This document shows positions 45,792 through 55,871 of a DNA stretch of 64,000 nucleotides, in pieces. The stretch's first letter is position 1. Each line of letters opens with the position of its first letter. The notes beneath the pieces were generated by a model. That model saw only the letters and a list, made by a program, of their open reading frames with translations. It did no database searches and was not told the origin of the DNA. The position numbers were made by a program, and so were the translations under genes. Source of the stretch: Phycomyces blakesleeanus NRRL 1555(-) (Eukaryota; Mucoromycota; Mucoromycetes; Mucorales; Phycomycetaceae); NCBI RefSeq assembly GCF_001638985.1, contig NW_017265160.1:359378-423377 (forward strand), read 5' to 3'.

Positions 45792-48719
45792 CTAAGAGTG
45801 GTGGTGATGGTGTGTGTGGTTCTTTTGGTTTTCTCTACCGCCAGTCGACAGACGTTCGTTCTGATCAACCATGGATGCTGCCTTGTCAGCAAACTGGAGA
45901 GCAAGGACCTGGAGTTGAGAAAGCTCAACTTGGTGTAAAACAATAACCTTGGAGACTTGATCCAGAGAAGCCGAAAGTTCTTCGTTAAGAATAAGTTTGG
46001 CAACAATGGCAGACACGCGAGTAGGCTCAAGAGCAAACATACTGGCAAGCTGTTCCAAACCAATGGTAGAGTAGTAAGGTGCGTAAGTGAACAAATAGGT
46101 GCGCAGACCTTCTTCCTGAATCTTCTGGACAAGCATCTCCTTGATTGCCTCGGTGTCCTGCATCAGATCCCACACCTTGATGGCCAAAATAGAGTCACGT
46201 GCACGTTCCCACTCACCAGAGGCCAATGCCTTTGCTGCACTCATAATGTGGTCGCGAGTGTTCTCAGGAGGACCTGAGAAGGGCTGACGCTCATTGTAGT
46301 CTAAAAGGCGCTTGAATGGTCTGGAGATATACTTCTTGGTATTGGGACCAGCCTGTGCCTGGGCAGGAATTTCCAACAGCATAGAGCAAGTCAAAAACAC
46401 ACACTCGAGCAATTCAAGGTTAATGTGCATGTGGAAAGGCAACTGGCGCTGGCGTTCAAGCTGGTCAACCTCGGGTGCAGTCTGTTGGCCATAGCGAGGG
46501 GTCTGGATACCCTGACCAAGCAATTCCTTAACACGTCCAGATCCCTGGATCTCTTGAAGAGCGGCGTGGGCTTCCTTGATAAGTCCTTCGCGGAATGCAC
46601 ACAAGCCAATCTGTACCATGGCACGGTTGTAGAGCAATTGGGTGGTGATATCTGCCTGGTGGATCGACTCCTGAAGATGGGACATCAGCAGCATGTCGCG
46701 TGCAGTGTAGAACTGTTTGTGGAGAGCAATGTGGTAAATGTGGCACAGCATGGCGCGTGTACGCAAGGCAGATGCCTTTTGACGGTACAGATAAGCACAC
46801 AACTGATGGATCAATTCAGATGGTTCTTCAGAAGTAATGATTTTTGAAACCAGGTTCTTTGACAATAAATTGGCGGCTGAAGATTCGATGGATCGAATAA
46901 CAACATCAGGCTAATAACACACAATTTCCATATTAATATTTATATGTGTATTAATATTTATATATCAGTTGGTTGATTAACTCGGTTATCTCTTTTTTAT
47001 TTATTTCTTCTGTTTGCTCGCTTTGTTTTACCTTGAAGTAAAGATGGTCAATGCGACGCATCACGACTCTAGAGACAGTGTTATCCATGTTGTATTTCTC
47101 ACCATAGATCTGGACACGGACCAACATGGTATATAATTGAGGCTCATCTCTCAGGCGATCAATGTAATCTGTGCTGTGTTGGTCAATGTTTTGCAGAGAC
47201 TTTGTGAATTCATCGTCAAGACGCTCGATAAAGCTGACGATAGAGCCGCGCAATGCAACCACTTGTCCAGGGGCAGGAGTGATATCCTTGTCGTCTTCGT
47301 CAAGAGGTTCTGCATCTTCACGGACCACAAATTGAGGGTTCTTTTCCAAAGTCTCCAAAAGCAAGTTCAACTCTTTTTCGGCAGCCTTCCACACAGGAAC
47401 AGGCAAAAATCCAGCCATGCTGAGGTTAATATCGAAGCGAGAAGAGATGAGTAGCAAAAGAACAGAGATAATTTGGAAAGGTGAACGAGCACTCTTCAAC
47501 AGGCGCTGAAGAGTTACAATCTGGTCATCGCGATTGGTGTTCTAATACAGAGTAAACAGTAATAAACAGTAAGTATAAGAAAGTGCAATCCCTAACATAC
47601 TTATGCACATTAACACACATACACACGTCTATTTATATATATTACCTTTTTACCACGGTTTTCAAGAACTTCCTTGAGAGTCGAGAAGAAATTATCGGCT
47701 GTAAGCTCAACCATACGCTTACCGCCCTTGCCAACTGATGTGAAACCATCATCTTCTTCCTCATCTATGATCTGAGCAACAGGTGCCTTGACTGGCTCGG
47801 GCTTTTCTTCGATAATTTCTTCTTCTTCTTCTTCTTCCATGAAAGCTTCAGGATCCTGAAAGTATACAATTTTTACAATAAAAAATTGTGTAATTAAATT
47901 AGTGATTAAATCAGCAAACAATAAAGGGATCAAAAGTTGAGATTGCAGTATTCATCTTGGTACAATATCTCTCATAAAACTCCAATTTTCTTATATCGTT
48001 CTTGGAAGAAGAAGAAAATAAGATCCGTTGGTGTACCTTGTTGTATTCGGCAACAAGATCTTCATACTGTTTGGTGATCTTTTTCATCTTTTGTTTCATC
48101 ACGTTCATTGCCTTGCTGTTGGTGACATTAAGTTTCTTCTTGCTGTTTTTCGATTCTTGCAAGAGCGCATCGATATCGACAATAGTTTTGATGTAACCTT
48201 TGGGAACAGGAATACTATCGAATCCAGTGACAGCCTTGGTTACATGGAGAGAGAGTTTATCGAATTCTATAAATTGTACAAAATGTTAAAATACGAAGAG
48301 GGGTTTCTTTTTTTTAGTCTCTCTATCTTTGTCTGTATCTCTCCTTTTTTATACCCATATATGTATAATACACACACACAAGTGTATATTAACCTGTATT
48401 TCTTACCAGCCAAGATGCGTCCCCAGTCATTGTTCTTTTGACCACTCTCGATGGCCTTGATCGAGTTTTCCATTTCATCAAGACGTTTGTCCTTTTGAGA
48501 CTTGACTTGGCGTTTACGGCTAAATTCGTCGTCTCCGGAATCGGAATCACTCCCAGTACCTTTCAAGAAGCGCGATTTCTTGGGCTGGGCTTCTCCAAGC
48601 TCTTCTTGTTCGACTTCGTCATCAGTGGACTCGTGGTCATCATCGGAGATGTAGGATTCGTTGTCGGATGACTCGCTGTCAGACTCGCTGTCAGACGCAG
48701 AACGGAAGAATCGAGACAT
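45792..48719 (-). CDS. NIP1: Translation initiation factor eIF3 subunit C
   Basis: Five exons on the minus strand: 48719-48407, 48266-48037, 47855-47646, 47541-47032 and 46910-45792. All phases fit, giving 793 aa, close to yeast Nip1. The N-terminus is MSRFFRSASDSESDSESSDN, an acidic Ser/Asp-rich region typical of eIF3c. It is followed by WGRILAGEFDKLSLHVTKAV, a central acidic run (EEEEEEEII), and the helical core (FQIISVLLLLISSRFDINLS; DYIDRLRDEPQLYTMLVRVQ). The C-terminal PCI/winged-helix region includes HKQFYTARDMLLMSHLQESI and RAMVQIGLCAFREGLIKEAH. eIF3c is a core scaffold of eIF3 and contacts eIF1 and eIF5 on the 40S subunit. The unusual detail is the end, a His-rich tail (THTHHHHHS). 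Confidence 0.96.
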
Positions 48720-49174
48720 ATTTAAATAACTCAATAAAAGAGAATCCCACAGGAAGAAAGAAAGGAGAACAAGGGAGGGGAGGGGGGGGGTTCGTGGCGG
48801 AGCAAACAAAAAGTTTTGAGCGTGTGACGTGTAATTAAAGTAGCTTTGTCCCAAAGGATGAATATTATCAAATATATATATATATATATATATATTGGAT
48901 ACAATATATAATATGTATGCAGATATGAGCGTAAGTGTATGTGTGAATTTATTTCTTGTAAATCAAAACAAAAGTATTTGTTTTTTTTTTCGAATGTGAG
49001 TGGGTAGGTGAGTTGGTAGGTTATTGCGTGTAAATGTTTATAATGTATGTTATGCTATGCTGTATTATATTGTGTGAGTGATAATAATCTACTCGACTCT
49101 CATCATCATTATCACTATCATTATTATTCTTATTGATATTATTATTATTAGTATTAGTAGTAGTAGGATGATTA
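48720..49174. other. Intergenic, upstream of eIF3c
   Basis: A G-rich run (AGGGGAGGGGGGGGTT) lies at about 48776-48792, just upstream of the eIF3c start. A (TA)n tract lies at 48873-48896 and an ATT/AGT microsatellite at about 49100-49170. No gene supported. Confidence 0.5.
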
Positions 49175-50707
49175 TTATTGCTGTTGGTGCTGCTGCTGTT
49201 GCTGTTTAAGCTTTTGGTCTCGCTCAAAAACCCATTCTAACTCGACCACCTCCCGCCAGAGACTTGTGTCCTGACCAAAGGTAATTGCGACACTTGTCCG
49301 AGCAACATAGATCCACATACGAACACCATTCTCATAAATTCGCTCAAGACGTTTACCAATTCCTGTGAGTTCGAGTTGGACTAGCGAGTTCCAGCTCGCT
49401 CTGGCCAACACTAGGGTATGGTAGGTCACGGTCGGATGAAGAACAGGAAATATGAGTTTGTATACCACGAGCAGGTAAAGGGAGCAGCGCATGGCTTCTA
49501 CCCAATTACTTTCTGCCATTCTTTGTTGCATTAATCCTTCGATGGTCCGGATAGTAGCTAAATTCAGACAGTGTAATTCAGGGATTTTTGATAAGGCCTG
49601 CATTGTGAACTCCAATCGAGCTGCGAATCGTGCACGCTCTTCGCGCGTCTCTAGTTCAAACCCATTCAGGGGATGACGACGGTGCTGGATGGTTGCCAGA
49701 TAGTAATCCGGAGACATACAGTGACTGGTGTAGTGGGTAAAATCAGGAACATCTAATTCATGCCCAGGTGTGATTGTACCAGGAGCAGATTTTTTGGCAC
49801 TGTAAAGCTTGACCTTGTCCAGTACACTCCATGTCTTGATTTCTTGGGGAATGTGACTAATGTCTTTGGGTGGACAACGTTCCAGAAGGTAGTCAATCCC
49901 ATCAGTTGCCTCACACCGAGCACAGTGGCAAACATACTCAGGGCCAAAGCGAGCCTGGAGAGCCTCGAGCCGGTCTTGCTTTGTGGAAACGAGATCGACA
50001 TAGCTCAGGGTGATTGGTTCATCAGCCGATATATCTGTGACGGCAATAACAACCTGTTGGCTCCCTTTGTAGATAACACCTGCGTTTGGTTGACAAGAGT
50101 GTGGAATGTGAAGAGAGGTGAGAGGATAGAGTCCAAGAGCAATTGGGTCAAGATGCTGATCTGGATCTTGGATGACAAATGCAGTCCGGCGGACTAGATG
50201 GCTCAGCTCACCGAGTTCTTCGAGTGACATTTCGCATTGTTTCAATAGTGTTTCGATCGCGGTGTTGTCAGGTAAGATGTCCGTTCCGATTTTTTTGTGG
50301 GCTTCGAGGGCTTCAATAGCGCGTTGTAAATATGGCGGAGAGTGAGAATGCTGCTTACTCAGGTGCGCGTGACTGTGCAAAGTTAAAGCAACTCTTTCAA
50401 GAAGCCATTGGTTTTTGTCAATGTTGGCGTAAAGGTCGCGGGTTTGGGGTTCACAGAGAACTCGGTGAAAGTGCAGCCAAGCATTACGGAAGCATTCGTT
50501 GCTGCAGAAATAGGCAGATATACAGCGTGAACAGCATTGTAGAGGTGCTTTTTTAAGACAGCTATTACAGCGCTGGCGACGTACTTCCGGTAGAGGAATT
50601 GATGCTAGGGCAGCCTGAGTGAGCAGGACTGTTCCGGCTAGGATAGGGGCTGTGGCCACATATGAGTTTTTGTTTGTGGTGATGTCTTGGTGCAATATTG
50701 GTTTCAT
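49175..50707 (-). CDS. MYND/SET-domain protein (SMYD-type lysine methyltransferase)
   Basis: Single exon, 510 aa, ATG at 50707. The N-terminal SET half begins with ATAPILAGTVLLTQAALASI. The MYND zinc finger follows at about 46-86 (CNSCLKKAPLQCCSRC, then FCSNECFRNAWLHFH and LC). The split SET domain resumes around LYPLTSLHIPHSCQPNAGVI (HSCxPN, the SAM and catalytic loop) and ITLSYVDLVSTKQDRLEAL, then the post-SET Cys cluster CHCARCE. The C-terminal half is helical and TPR-like (LYLLVVYKLIFPVLHPTVTY, which carries the HPT motif), and the tail is Gln/His-rich from a CAG/CAN repeat. SMYD proteins methylate histone or non-histone lysines; the substrate here is unknown. The intact Cys pattern and the HSCQPN motif suggest activity. 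Confidence 0.92.
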   Translation of the reverse strand: MKPILHQDITTNKNSYVATAPILAGTVLLTQAALASIPLPEVRRQRCNSCLKKAPLQCCSRCISAYFCSNECFRNAWLHFHRVLCEPQTRDLYANIDKNQWLLERVALTLHSHAHLSKQHSHSPPYLQRAIEALEAHKKIGTDILPDNTAIETLLKQCEMSLEELGELSHLVRRTAFVIQDPDQHLDPIALGLYPLTSLHIPHSCQPNAGVIYKGSQQVVIAVTDISADEPITLSYVDLVSTKQDRLEALQARFGPEYVCHCARCEATDGIDYLLERCPPKDISHIPQEIKTWSVLDKVKLYSAKKSAPGTITPGHELDVPDFTHYTSHCMSPDYYLATIQHRRHPLNGFELETREERARFAARLEFTMQALSKIPELHCLNLATIRTIEGLMQQRMAESNWVEAMRCSLYLLVVYKLIFPVLHPTVTYHTLVLARASWNSLVQLELTGIGKRLERIYENGVRMWIYVARTSVAITFGQDTSLWREVVELEWVFERDQKLKQQQQQHQQQ

Positions 50708-51648
50708 TACACCAAATAATAAAAGAGGAAGATAGATAGAAGAAGAGAAAGAAGAAGAGAAGGAGGACTTTATGAGATAAAGTCAAATAAAATAGAATAA
50801 AAAAGAGAGAGAGAGAGAAAGGATGAGCGGGTGCCAGGGACGGGCCAAAACAAAAAGGGTCTGACCATGCTTAGATTTCCTACTATGGGTAAATAGTAAA
50901 TCCCAAGTGCGCTACTCCATTCCACCACCTCCAGTCATCCGCAAACTTTTTTTTTGCATTTTATACTATTTTATATAATATATATATATATACAAGTATT
51001 AGATACGGTGAGAATAAATTCAAAAGTAAGCAGCTTTCAAATGCGATTATATCGGTTATTGATTATTGATTATTATTAATATTGTTAATATTATTACTAT
51101 TATTACTATTATTATCATACCATTGTCAATGTCAATGCTCACCCTCATTTCTGCTCTTCTTCACTTGATTCATAAAAATTGGCTCACAAGGATTCTTTTT
51201 TTTTCATTTATTATTACTTTTACACTGTATGCTATTTAAGCTATCTTGTCCTTCCGCACGTGTTGCTTGGTCAGCCTAAAGGTTCATTTCTCTTACAAAC
51301 TTTTTTTTTCTCTTCTTCTTCCTCTTTCTCTTTATACCCTTATATATAGCATGTACTATAATATTGCTCATCAATATTCTTATAAAGAGATAAATAATAA
51401 AATTAATTGCCATAAAGAGCTTGTAGTTTACAGCCTATTGTTTTTCAAGTATACAAAATACACGTAGATATATATATTTATGTATATATATATATAATAT
51501 TAGATTAGAATATTTTGAGAAATTATCAGGATTGTATCAGGTACCAGACACATAATACATGTAACCGATCCAATTGTGCTTTGAAGCTGATTTAAGCAAT
51601 ATTCACATCACAACTTTGGGTGTAAATTGGGTACAATACTATAATCAG
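50708..51648. other. Intergenic between SMYD gene and transposon nest
   Basis: GAGA-rich upstream leader of the SMYD gene near 50750-50820, (TA)n at about 50977-50992, and ATT-type repeats at 51060-51115. No gene supported. Confidence 0.45.
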
Positions 51649-51813
51649 CGATCTTACGGGGACGACGTTTCTATCTAACCGGACTAATTAATTGTGACAA
51701 CCAGTCCGGGGCCCGGTGTCCTTCTCTAATCCTTTAGGAAAAAATGACGTGTCCTAAAAAAAGTGCACCAGTAATAGATGTTTGTGCCTTAAATCTAGAC
51801 TTAATAAAAAAAA
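51649..51813. repeat. Dispersed repeat segment (partner of 25219-25560)
   Basis: Shares ATCTTACGGG-ACGACGTTT at its left end, CTTCTCTAATCCTT-AGG in the middle and ATCTAGACTTAATAAAAAAA at its right end with 25219-25560, but lacks about 170 bp present there. It runs directly into the MITE-like element at 51816. Confidence 0.65.
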
Positions 51814-51815
51814 TA

Positions 51816-52188
51816 CCAGGGGGGTTTCAACGGTCCTTTAAGCTTGCAAATTTAAGCTTTGAGTTTAAATTTTAAAATATAATTGGCTGAAATTAATCTA
51901 TAAGCACTAAAAAAATAAAAGCTCTTGAAAGAACCCTTTGAGTTTTAAACTTTTAATACATTTTTGTTTAATTTTTTCTTGAAATTTAATAAAACCTTGA
52001 TGCAAATATTTTTCCTATTTAATTACTACTCTAAACTTATACATTATTATCACAATGTCTAATAGAACTGAAAGATGTATTTAGGGTACTCAAAAACACT
52101 AAGGAGCTCTTACGTATTATTGGTCACTCCTTTAAAACTCAAGCTTAAGTTTAAAAGCTTAGAGGACTGTTGAAACCCCCTGTTATGG
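51816..52188. mobile_element. MITE-like TIR element (373 bp)
   Basis: The left end (CCAGGGGGGTTTCAACGGTC, then CTTTAAGCTT) is the inverted match of the right end (AAGCTTAGAGGACTGTTGAA, then ACCCCCTG-TTATGG), allowing one 5-bp insertion near the outer right edge. TA stands at both borders (51814-51815 and 52189-52190), fitting a Tc1-type insertion. The interior is AT-rich and non-coding. The GGGGGTTTCA motif is shared with the larger TIR element starting at 52432. Confidence 0.8.
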
Positions 52189-52190
52189 TA

Positions 52191-52431
52191 TCCTGTTTTT
52201 TTTTTCTTTCTCAAAAATACTCTCAGGGTTTGTACGATAACGTTTGACCCATCTTTGAGCTGTACGAATATAAATTTACAGTTGGTTTGCAGTAGCAGAA
52301 GCACTTGAGTATTCTCTAAAAAAATGAAAAGATCGAGTTTTCTTCTCATCAGAGTAAAATATGTACTGTCGCTTATTGCAAAACTCTATCAACATCTTCA
52401 CCATTTCTTTCATCTGGGGCTGAATACATTA
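52191..52431 (-). pseudogene. Transposase relic B, HTH-bearing part
   Basis: The minus strand reads a helix-turn-helix-like segment (AQRWVKRYRTNPESIFEK) homologous to the segment at about 23240-23340. It is interrupted on the left by the 51816-52188 element and on the right by the 52432-57031 element. It continues at 57034-57230, where the equivalent upstream block of relic A resumes. Confidence 0.65.
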
Positions 52432-52775
52432 GGGGGTTTCATTATCTCTTCGAATAGAAATTAAGATTGGGATTCGGATAGCGGGTGTTAAGCTTGTAGC
52501 CAATGAAAGTGAGTATAAAATGGAAATTATTGAGTCCCCCTTTTTAATCAATCGTCTTATTTTTGTACCTGATATTTTATTATAAACAATTAAGTTATTT
52601 TATATCACTTATATTGGACATTTTTTTATAAATCTGGTATATAGAGTAGAAATATGTAAGAGAGTCAAATAAATTGATAATTTTTTGCTTTAAGTATTTC
52701 AAGATGTCAAAATGACTAATGGTATTGTTGGCCGAGGCCGAAGGCCGAAGGCCTATACCTATTATTCGAAGAGAC

Positions 52776-52866
52776 GGAGACTCTGGCTGTGTTACCATCA
52801 ATTCTTTATTGAGACGAAAATTTTAAATAAAAGCTTGCTATTGCTATAATACTATTCTTTATCATC
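52776..52866. repeat. DIRS inverted terminal repeat (3' side)
   Basis: Inverted match of 56772-56862, almost without mismatch over GGCTGTGTTACCATCAATTC and the following AT-rich stretch to CTTTATCATC. Confidence 0.9.
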
Positions 52867-52892
52867 TATTCGCGAGTGGTATATATTATAAT

Positions 52893-52931
52893 AAGGAAGG
52901 GAAGGGAAGGGAAGGGAAGGGAAGGGAGGGG
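52893..52931. repeat. (AAGGG)n purine tract inside the DIRS element
   Basis: Seven or so tandem GGAAG/AAGGG units on the plus strand between the 3' ITR and the ICR. It may be a simple microsatellite or a functional polypurine tract. Confidence 0.8.
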
Positions 52932-53035
52932 ACAGCCAGAGTCTCCGTCTCTTCGAATAATAGGTATAGGCCTTCGGCCTTCGGCCTCGGCCAACAATAC
53001 CATTATTCTTCATTCGCCAGAGACTCTGGCTGTGT
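52932..53035. repeat. DIRS internal complementary region
   Basis: The first two thirds complement 52721-52792, including the short GGCCTTCGGCCTTCGGCCTC hairpin repeats. The last third complements 56840-56880 (ATTATTCTTCATTCGCCAGA). The two parts meet at an AAT/ATT overlap. The recombinase stop codon (53003-53005) lies inside it. Confidence 0.9.
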
Positions 53036-54337
53036 GTCCAGATAACCGCTAGAAGAAGTCAAAGTCATGGTAGAGAAATTGCTAACAGTCTGTCGTGACA
53101 AGCGGTAAAATGTGTCAAAAACGGCGGAGGAAGCCCATGAACCGTGTACAAGAATGTCTTCAACCGAAGCACCAGAAGCCAAAGCAAGAGTAGGTCCGAG
53201 AGCCCGGGCCTTGGGGAGGAGGACACCAGAAGGACGAGGGATCTTCTCCATGAGAAATTGAATATGCTTGGATATCCGTTCTGATCCAATGGGTCTATCG
53301 TAATTACGGACGTCACGTACTAATCTTTGCAAAGTCACCTGAGAGAGGACAGGGTGAGGCCGAACGCAGACCGAGAAGGCGATGTTGGACTTGTAGGCTA
53401 GATAGGTGGCGACGGGGCAAAGTAAGGGGTCTTCATGAGGTTGAATGGCGACAATCCTTTCGATGCGTCTACCTGAACGTTTTTCTTTGGGGGCAACAAT
53501 GACCAAGCGAAGGATGCCATTGTCTCTTGATGTACGGCGGTCATCGACTCGTTCCAAATCGGCGGGACGCAGAAACCCACAAATGGCAAGTAGCCAGCAC
53601 AACTTACGTGTGAGATCTATCGCATTCATTGTGTCATTAGGACCAAGGTTATGAATGAACCGAATGACCGGGGCAATATCATATGTTGGACGGTGGAAAG
53701 ACAGTAGGTTCTGTTCGTTGAGTGCGGAAAAGAATTCAATGTAGGTAGAGTCTTTGACAATAGAATCTTTATCCGAGTACAAATCAAGAATGGCGGAGCG
53801 GTAGGCTTGACAAGTGGATGCTTTCCATTTCAAATGGGTAGCACCATAGGCCAGATAGTTGACTATATGAACGGGGTTAGGAATGAAAGGGTCGACGTCG
53901 TGGTGGTGTGCCCAGTCGATGTAAGCGCGTTGAATACGGTTATAGGATCGTCGGGAGTGGTTGCGATCGCGGTTGAGGATGATGATGTTGGCATTGTCAT
54001 CGAATCCTTGGTCTTCTAACCTGCGTAATTTATGTCCCACGCGATCATGTTCCAGTGTGGGTTCTTCAGGAGAACGTGGCCGGCGCAGCCTGGTGCGGGA
54101 AGGACCAGGTGACGAGGGATGGGTATTGGCGGGCGGGACGACAGCTGGAGGAGGAGAGGATACCAGAGGGCGCTCGACCAGTTGGGCGTTATCAACGTAG
54201 CGGGAACCTTCTCTCGTTGTAGTTTCTGCAGTATGTGGAGAAGTAGGTTCCACGGCGGACAAAGATATAGGCGAGGCCAGGTTGTCCAAGGTACAGAAAG
54301 TGCGTCCATCGCAAATGCTTGCGGATCCCATTTCCAT
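53003..54337 (-). CDS. DIRS tyrosine recombinase (YR)
   Basis: The frame is open from far upstream; the ATG at 54337 is one possible start (444 aa). The N-terminal part is Pro/Arg-rich (PSRTRLRRPRSPEEP). The core-binding region includes SYNRIQRAYIDWAHHHDVDP, then NPVHIVNYLAYGATHLKWK. The catalytic part has CGFLRPADLERV (first Arg) and HGSWASSAVFDTFYRLS (His...Tyr nucleophile region). The enzyme inserts the circular DNA copy of the element without target duplication. The N-terminal part overlaps the RT frame. The same frame stays open up to 56713, across the RT and gag regions. The C-terminus ends inside the internal complementary region. Confidence 0.88.
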   Translation of the reverse strand: MEMGSASICDGRTFCTLDNLASPISLSAVEPTSPHTAETTTREGSRYVDNAQLVERPLVSSPPPAVVPPANTHPSSPGPSRTRLRRPRSPEEPTLEHDRVGHKLRRLEDQGFDDNANIIILNRDRNHSRRSYNRIQRAYIDWAHHHDVDPFIPNPVHIVNYLAYGATHLKWKASTCQAYRSAILDLYSDKDSIVKDSTYIEFFSALNEQNLLSFHRPTYDIAPVIRFIHNLGPNDTMNAIDLTRKLCWLLAICGFLRPADLERVDDRRTSRDNGILRLVIVAPKEKRSGRRIERIVAIQPHEDPLLCPVATYLAYKSNIAFSVCVRPHPVLSQVTLQRLVRDVRNYDRPIGSERISKHIQFLMEKIPRPSGVLLPKARALGPTLALASGASVEDILVHGSWASSAVFDTFYRLSRQTVSNFSTMTLTSSSGYLDTQPESLANEE

Positions 54338-55743
54338 GTCATGTACGTCGGAAGCTGGGTGTTCAGGCTCGATGCGAAGCAGTCGATGTGGTGGGGACCC
54401 CACAGTGAGTCCAAGTGCCGAAAGAACGTTGGACAAATACTCCACTCCAGCTGCTGAATCAAGCTGCGAGAGGGAGGGTCGGCAGGGTTCAAGGGCGAGG
54501 GAATGTACGCCAGGCGGACACGGGTGCCAGTGACAAGGCATTGCTTCCACATGTCCGTGGCCAGATTCATGAGTTTGGCAGACCGGGTTCCTCCAAAATG
54601 ATTGACATAGGCAATCGTGGTCATGTTGTCGCAGTAGATGCGAAGGGCTTTCCCTTGAAGGCGTGGAAGCTTGGTGGCAAAGGCAATGGTCATCAATTCG
54701 AGGTAGTTGATGTGCTCGGTTTGTTGGTCTGTGGTCCATGTGCCAGACAGGACGGTGTTGTCGTACACGATGCCCCAACCGGTCTCCGAGGCGTCGGTGT
54801 ACACTTCGACTTGAGGTACTTCTGGGAGGAACGAGTGTCCATTCCATGCCTTCAGCTGGTCGATCCACCACTGAAGTTCCTGCCGAGCCATGGAAGAGAG
54901 GTGTATCGGACTGGTCCATTGCAATCCGCGGTACAAGGCTTGGTTGCGTATGGATATCAGTTGCCGGGTTTGCAGGCGCGCGGGAAGGACTGCCAAAGTG
55001 GTTGCCTGGGCCTTGCCGATGAACGAGGAAAGCTGTCTCAAGGTGATTGTCGGGTTGTGGAGAAGGCGAGATGCTTCTCTCCGGATATCTCTCAACTTGG
55101 AGCGAGGGATGATTAGTGTCATATCCTTGCTGTTGATCACAAATCCTAGGTGCTCTATGGAGGTTGAGGGAGTTAGATGAGATTTGGTCGCTTTGATCAA
55201 GAAACCTAGTGACTGTAATTTGTCCACTACTCGCTGTGTGTGCTGCAGGGACAGTGTTGGGGATCGGGCAATCACGATCAAGTCGTCGAGGTAAGCCGAC
55301 AGACGAATCCCCTGTCGCCGTGCCCAACGAAGTACTGGGCGAACCATCTTCGTAAATACCAATGGGGACAAGGACAGGCCAAACGGCAAAACGCGGAACT
55401 GGTAAATGTGACCTTTCCAGGAGAACTGAAGATACTTGCGAGAGGACTTGACGATCAGGATGTGCAGAAAAGCGTCTTGCAGGTCGACGCTGGTGAGGTA
55501 GTCGCCACGCTGGATCAACTGGCAGACGTGCTTGATGGATTCCATCTTGAAAGATTGTTTCGGGATGTACTGATTGAGTGGTCGTAGGTTGAGGACAGGC
55601 CGGAGGTCGCCTGTCTTCTTCGGAATTGTGAAGATGCGCGAACGAAACCCTGGTTCGTGTACTTCCTCGATGGCTTTCTTGCACAGAAGGGACATGATCT
55701 CCTGTTCGATCACATTGCTGTCCATCCGGTTGTGGTTCGTCAA
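54016..55743 (-). CDS. DIRS reverse transcriptase / RNase H / methyltransferase-like polyprotein
   Basis: 575 codons from 55743. The same frame extends upstream to about 55890, where VGGRLQLFRNAWTKLTNEHW, typical of DIRS RT N-termini, is seen, so translation probably starts in or frameshifts from gag. RT motifs are FTIPKKTGDLRPVLNLRPLN, SVDLQDAFLHI, FGLSLSPLVFTK and the catalytic LSAYLDDLIVIA (YLDD). RNase H begins VEVYTDASETGWG and includes LELMTIAFA and IYCDNMTTIAYVN. The C-terminal part has HIDCFASSLNTQLPTYMTWK, then YLCPPWNLL, the position where many DIRS elements carry a DAM-like methyltransferase motif (here CPPW instead of DPPW). The region is intact. Confidence 0.93.
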   Translation of the reverse strand: MTNHNRMDSNVIEQEIMSLLCKKAIEEVHEPGFRSRIFTIPKKTGDLRPVLNLRPLNQYIPKQSFKMESIKHVCQLIQRGDYLTSVDLQDAFLHILIVKSSRKYLQFSWKGHIYQFRVLPFGLSLSPLVFTKMVRPVLRWARRQGIRLSAYLDDLIVIARSPTLSLQHTQRVVDKLQSLGFLIKATKSHLTPSTSIEHLGFVINSKDMTLIIPRSKLRDIRREASRLLHNPTITLRQLSSFIGKAQATTLAVLPARLQTRQLISIRNQALYRGLQWTSPIHLSSMARQELQWWIDQLKAWNGHSFLPEVPQVEVYTDASETGWGIVYDNTVLSGTWTTDQQTEHINYLELMTIAFATKLPRLQGKALRIYCDNMTTIAYVNHFGGTRSAKLMNLATDMWKQCLVTGTRVRLAYIPSPLNPADPPSRSLIQQLEWSICPTFFRHLDSLWGPHHIDCFASSLNTQLPTYMTWKWDPQAFAMDALSVPWTTWPRLYLCPPWNLLLHILQKLQREKVPATLITPNWSSALWYPLLLQLSSRPPIPIPRHLVLPAPGCAGHVLLKNPHWNMIAWDINYAG

Positions 55744-55871
55744 CGGTCCGGACGAGGAGATGGGTGGCAGACGAGTGAAAGGGATGTCGTACCCTTGTTC
55801 GACGGTGTGTCGAACCCAGTGTTCGTTTGTGAGTTTGGTCCATGCGTTGCGAAATAGTTGAAGGCGCCCAC

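Noticed and set aside
49491..50556. Plus-strand frames antisense to the SMYD-type gene
   Set aside because: Shadows of the true minus-strand gene, which carries all MYND and SET motifs.
54415..55861. Several plus-strand frames up to 233 codons in the DIRS element
   Set aside because: They lie opposite the RT frame, share no motif, and reflect its GC-rich codons.
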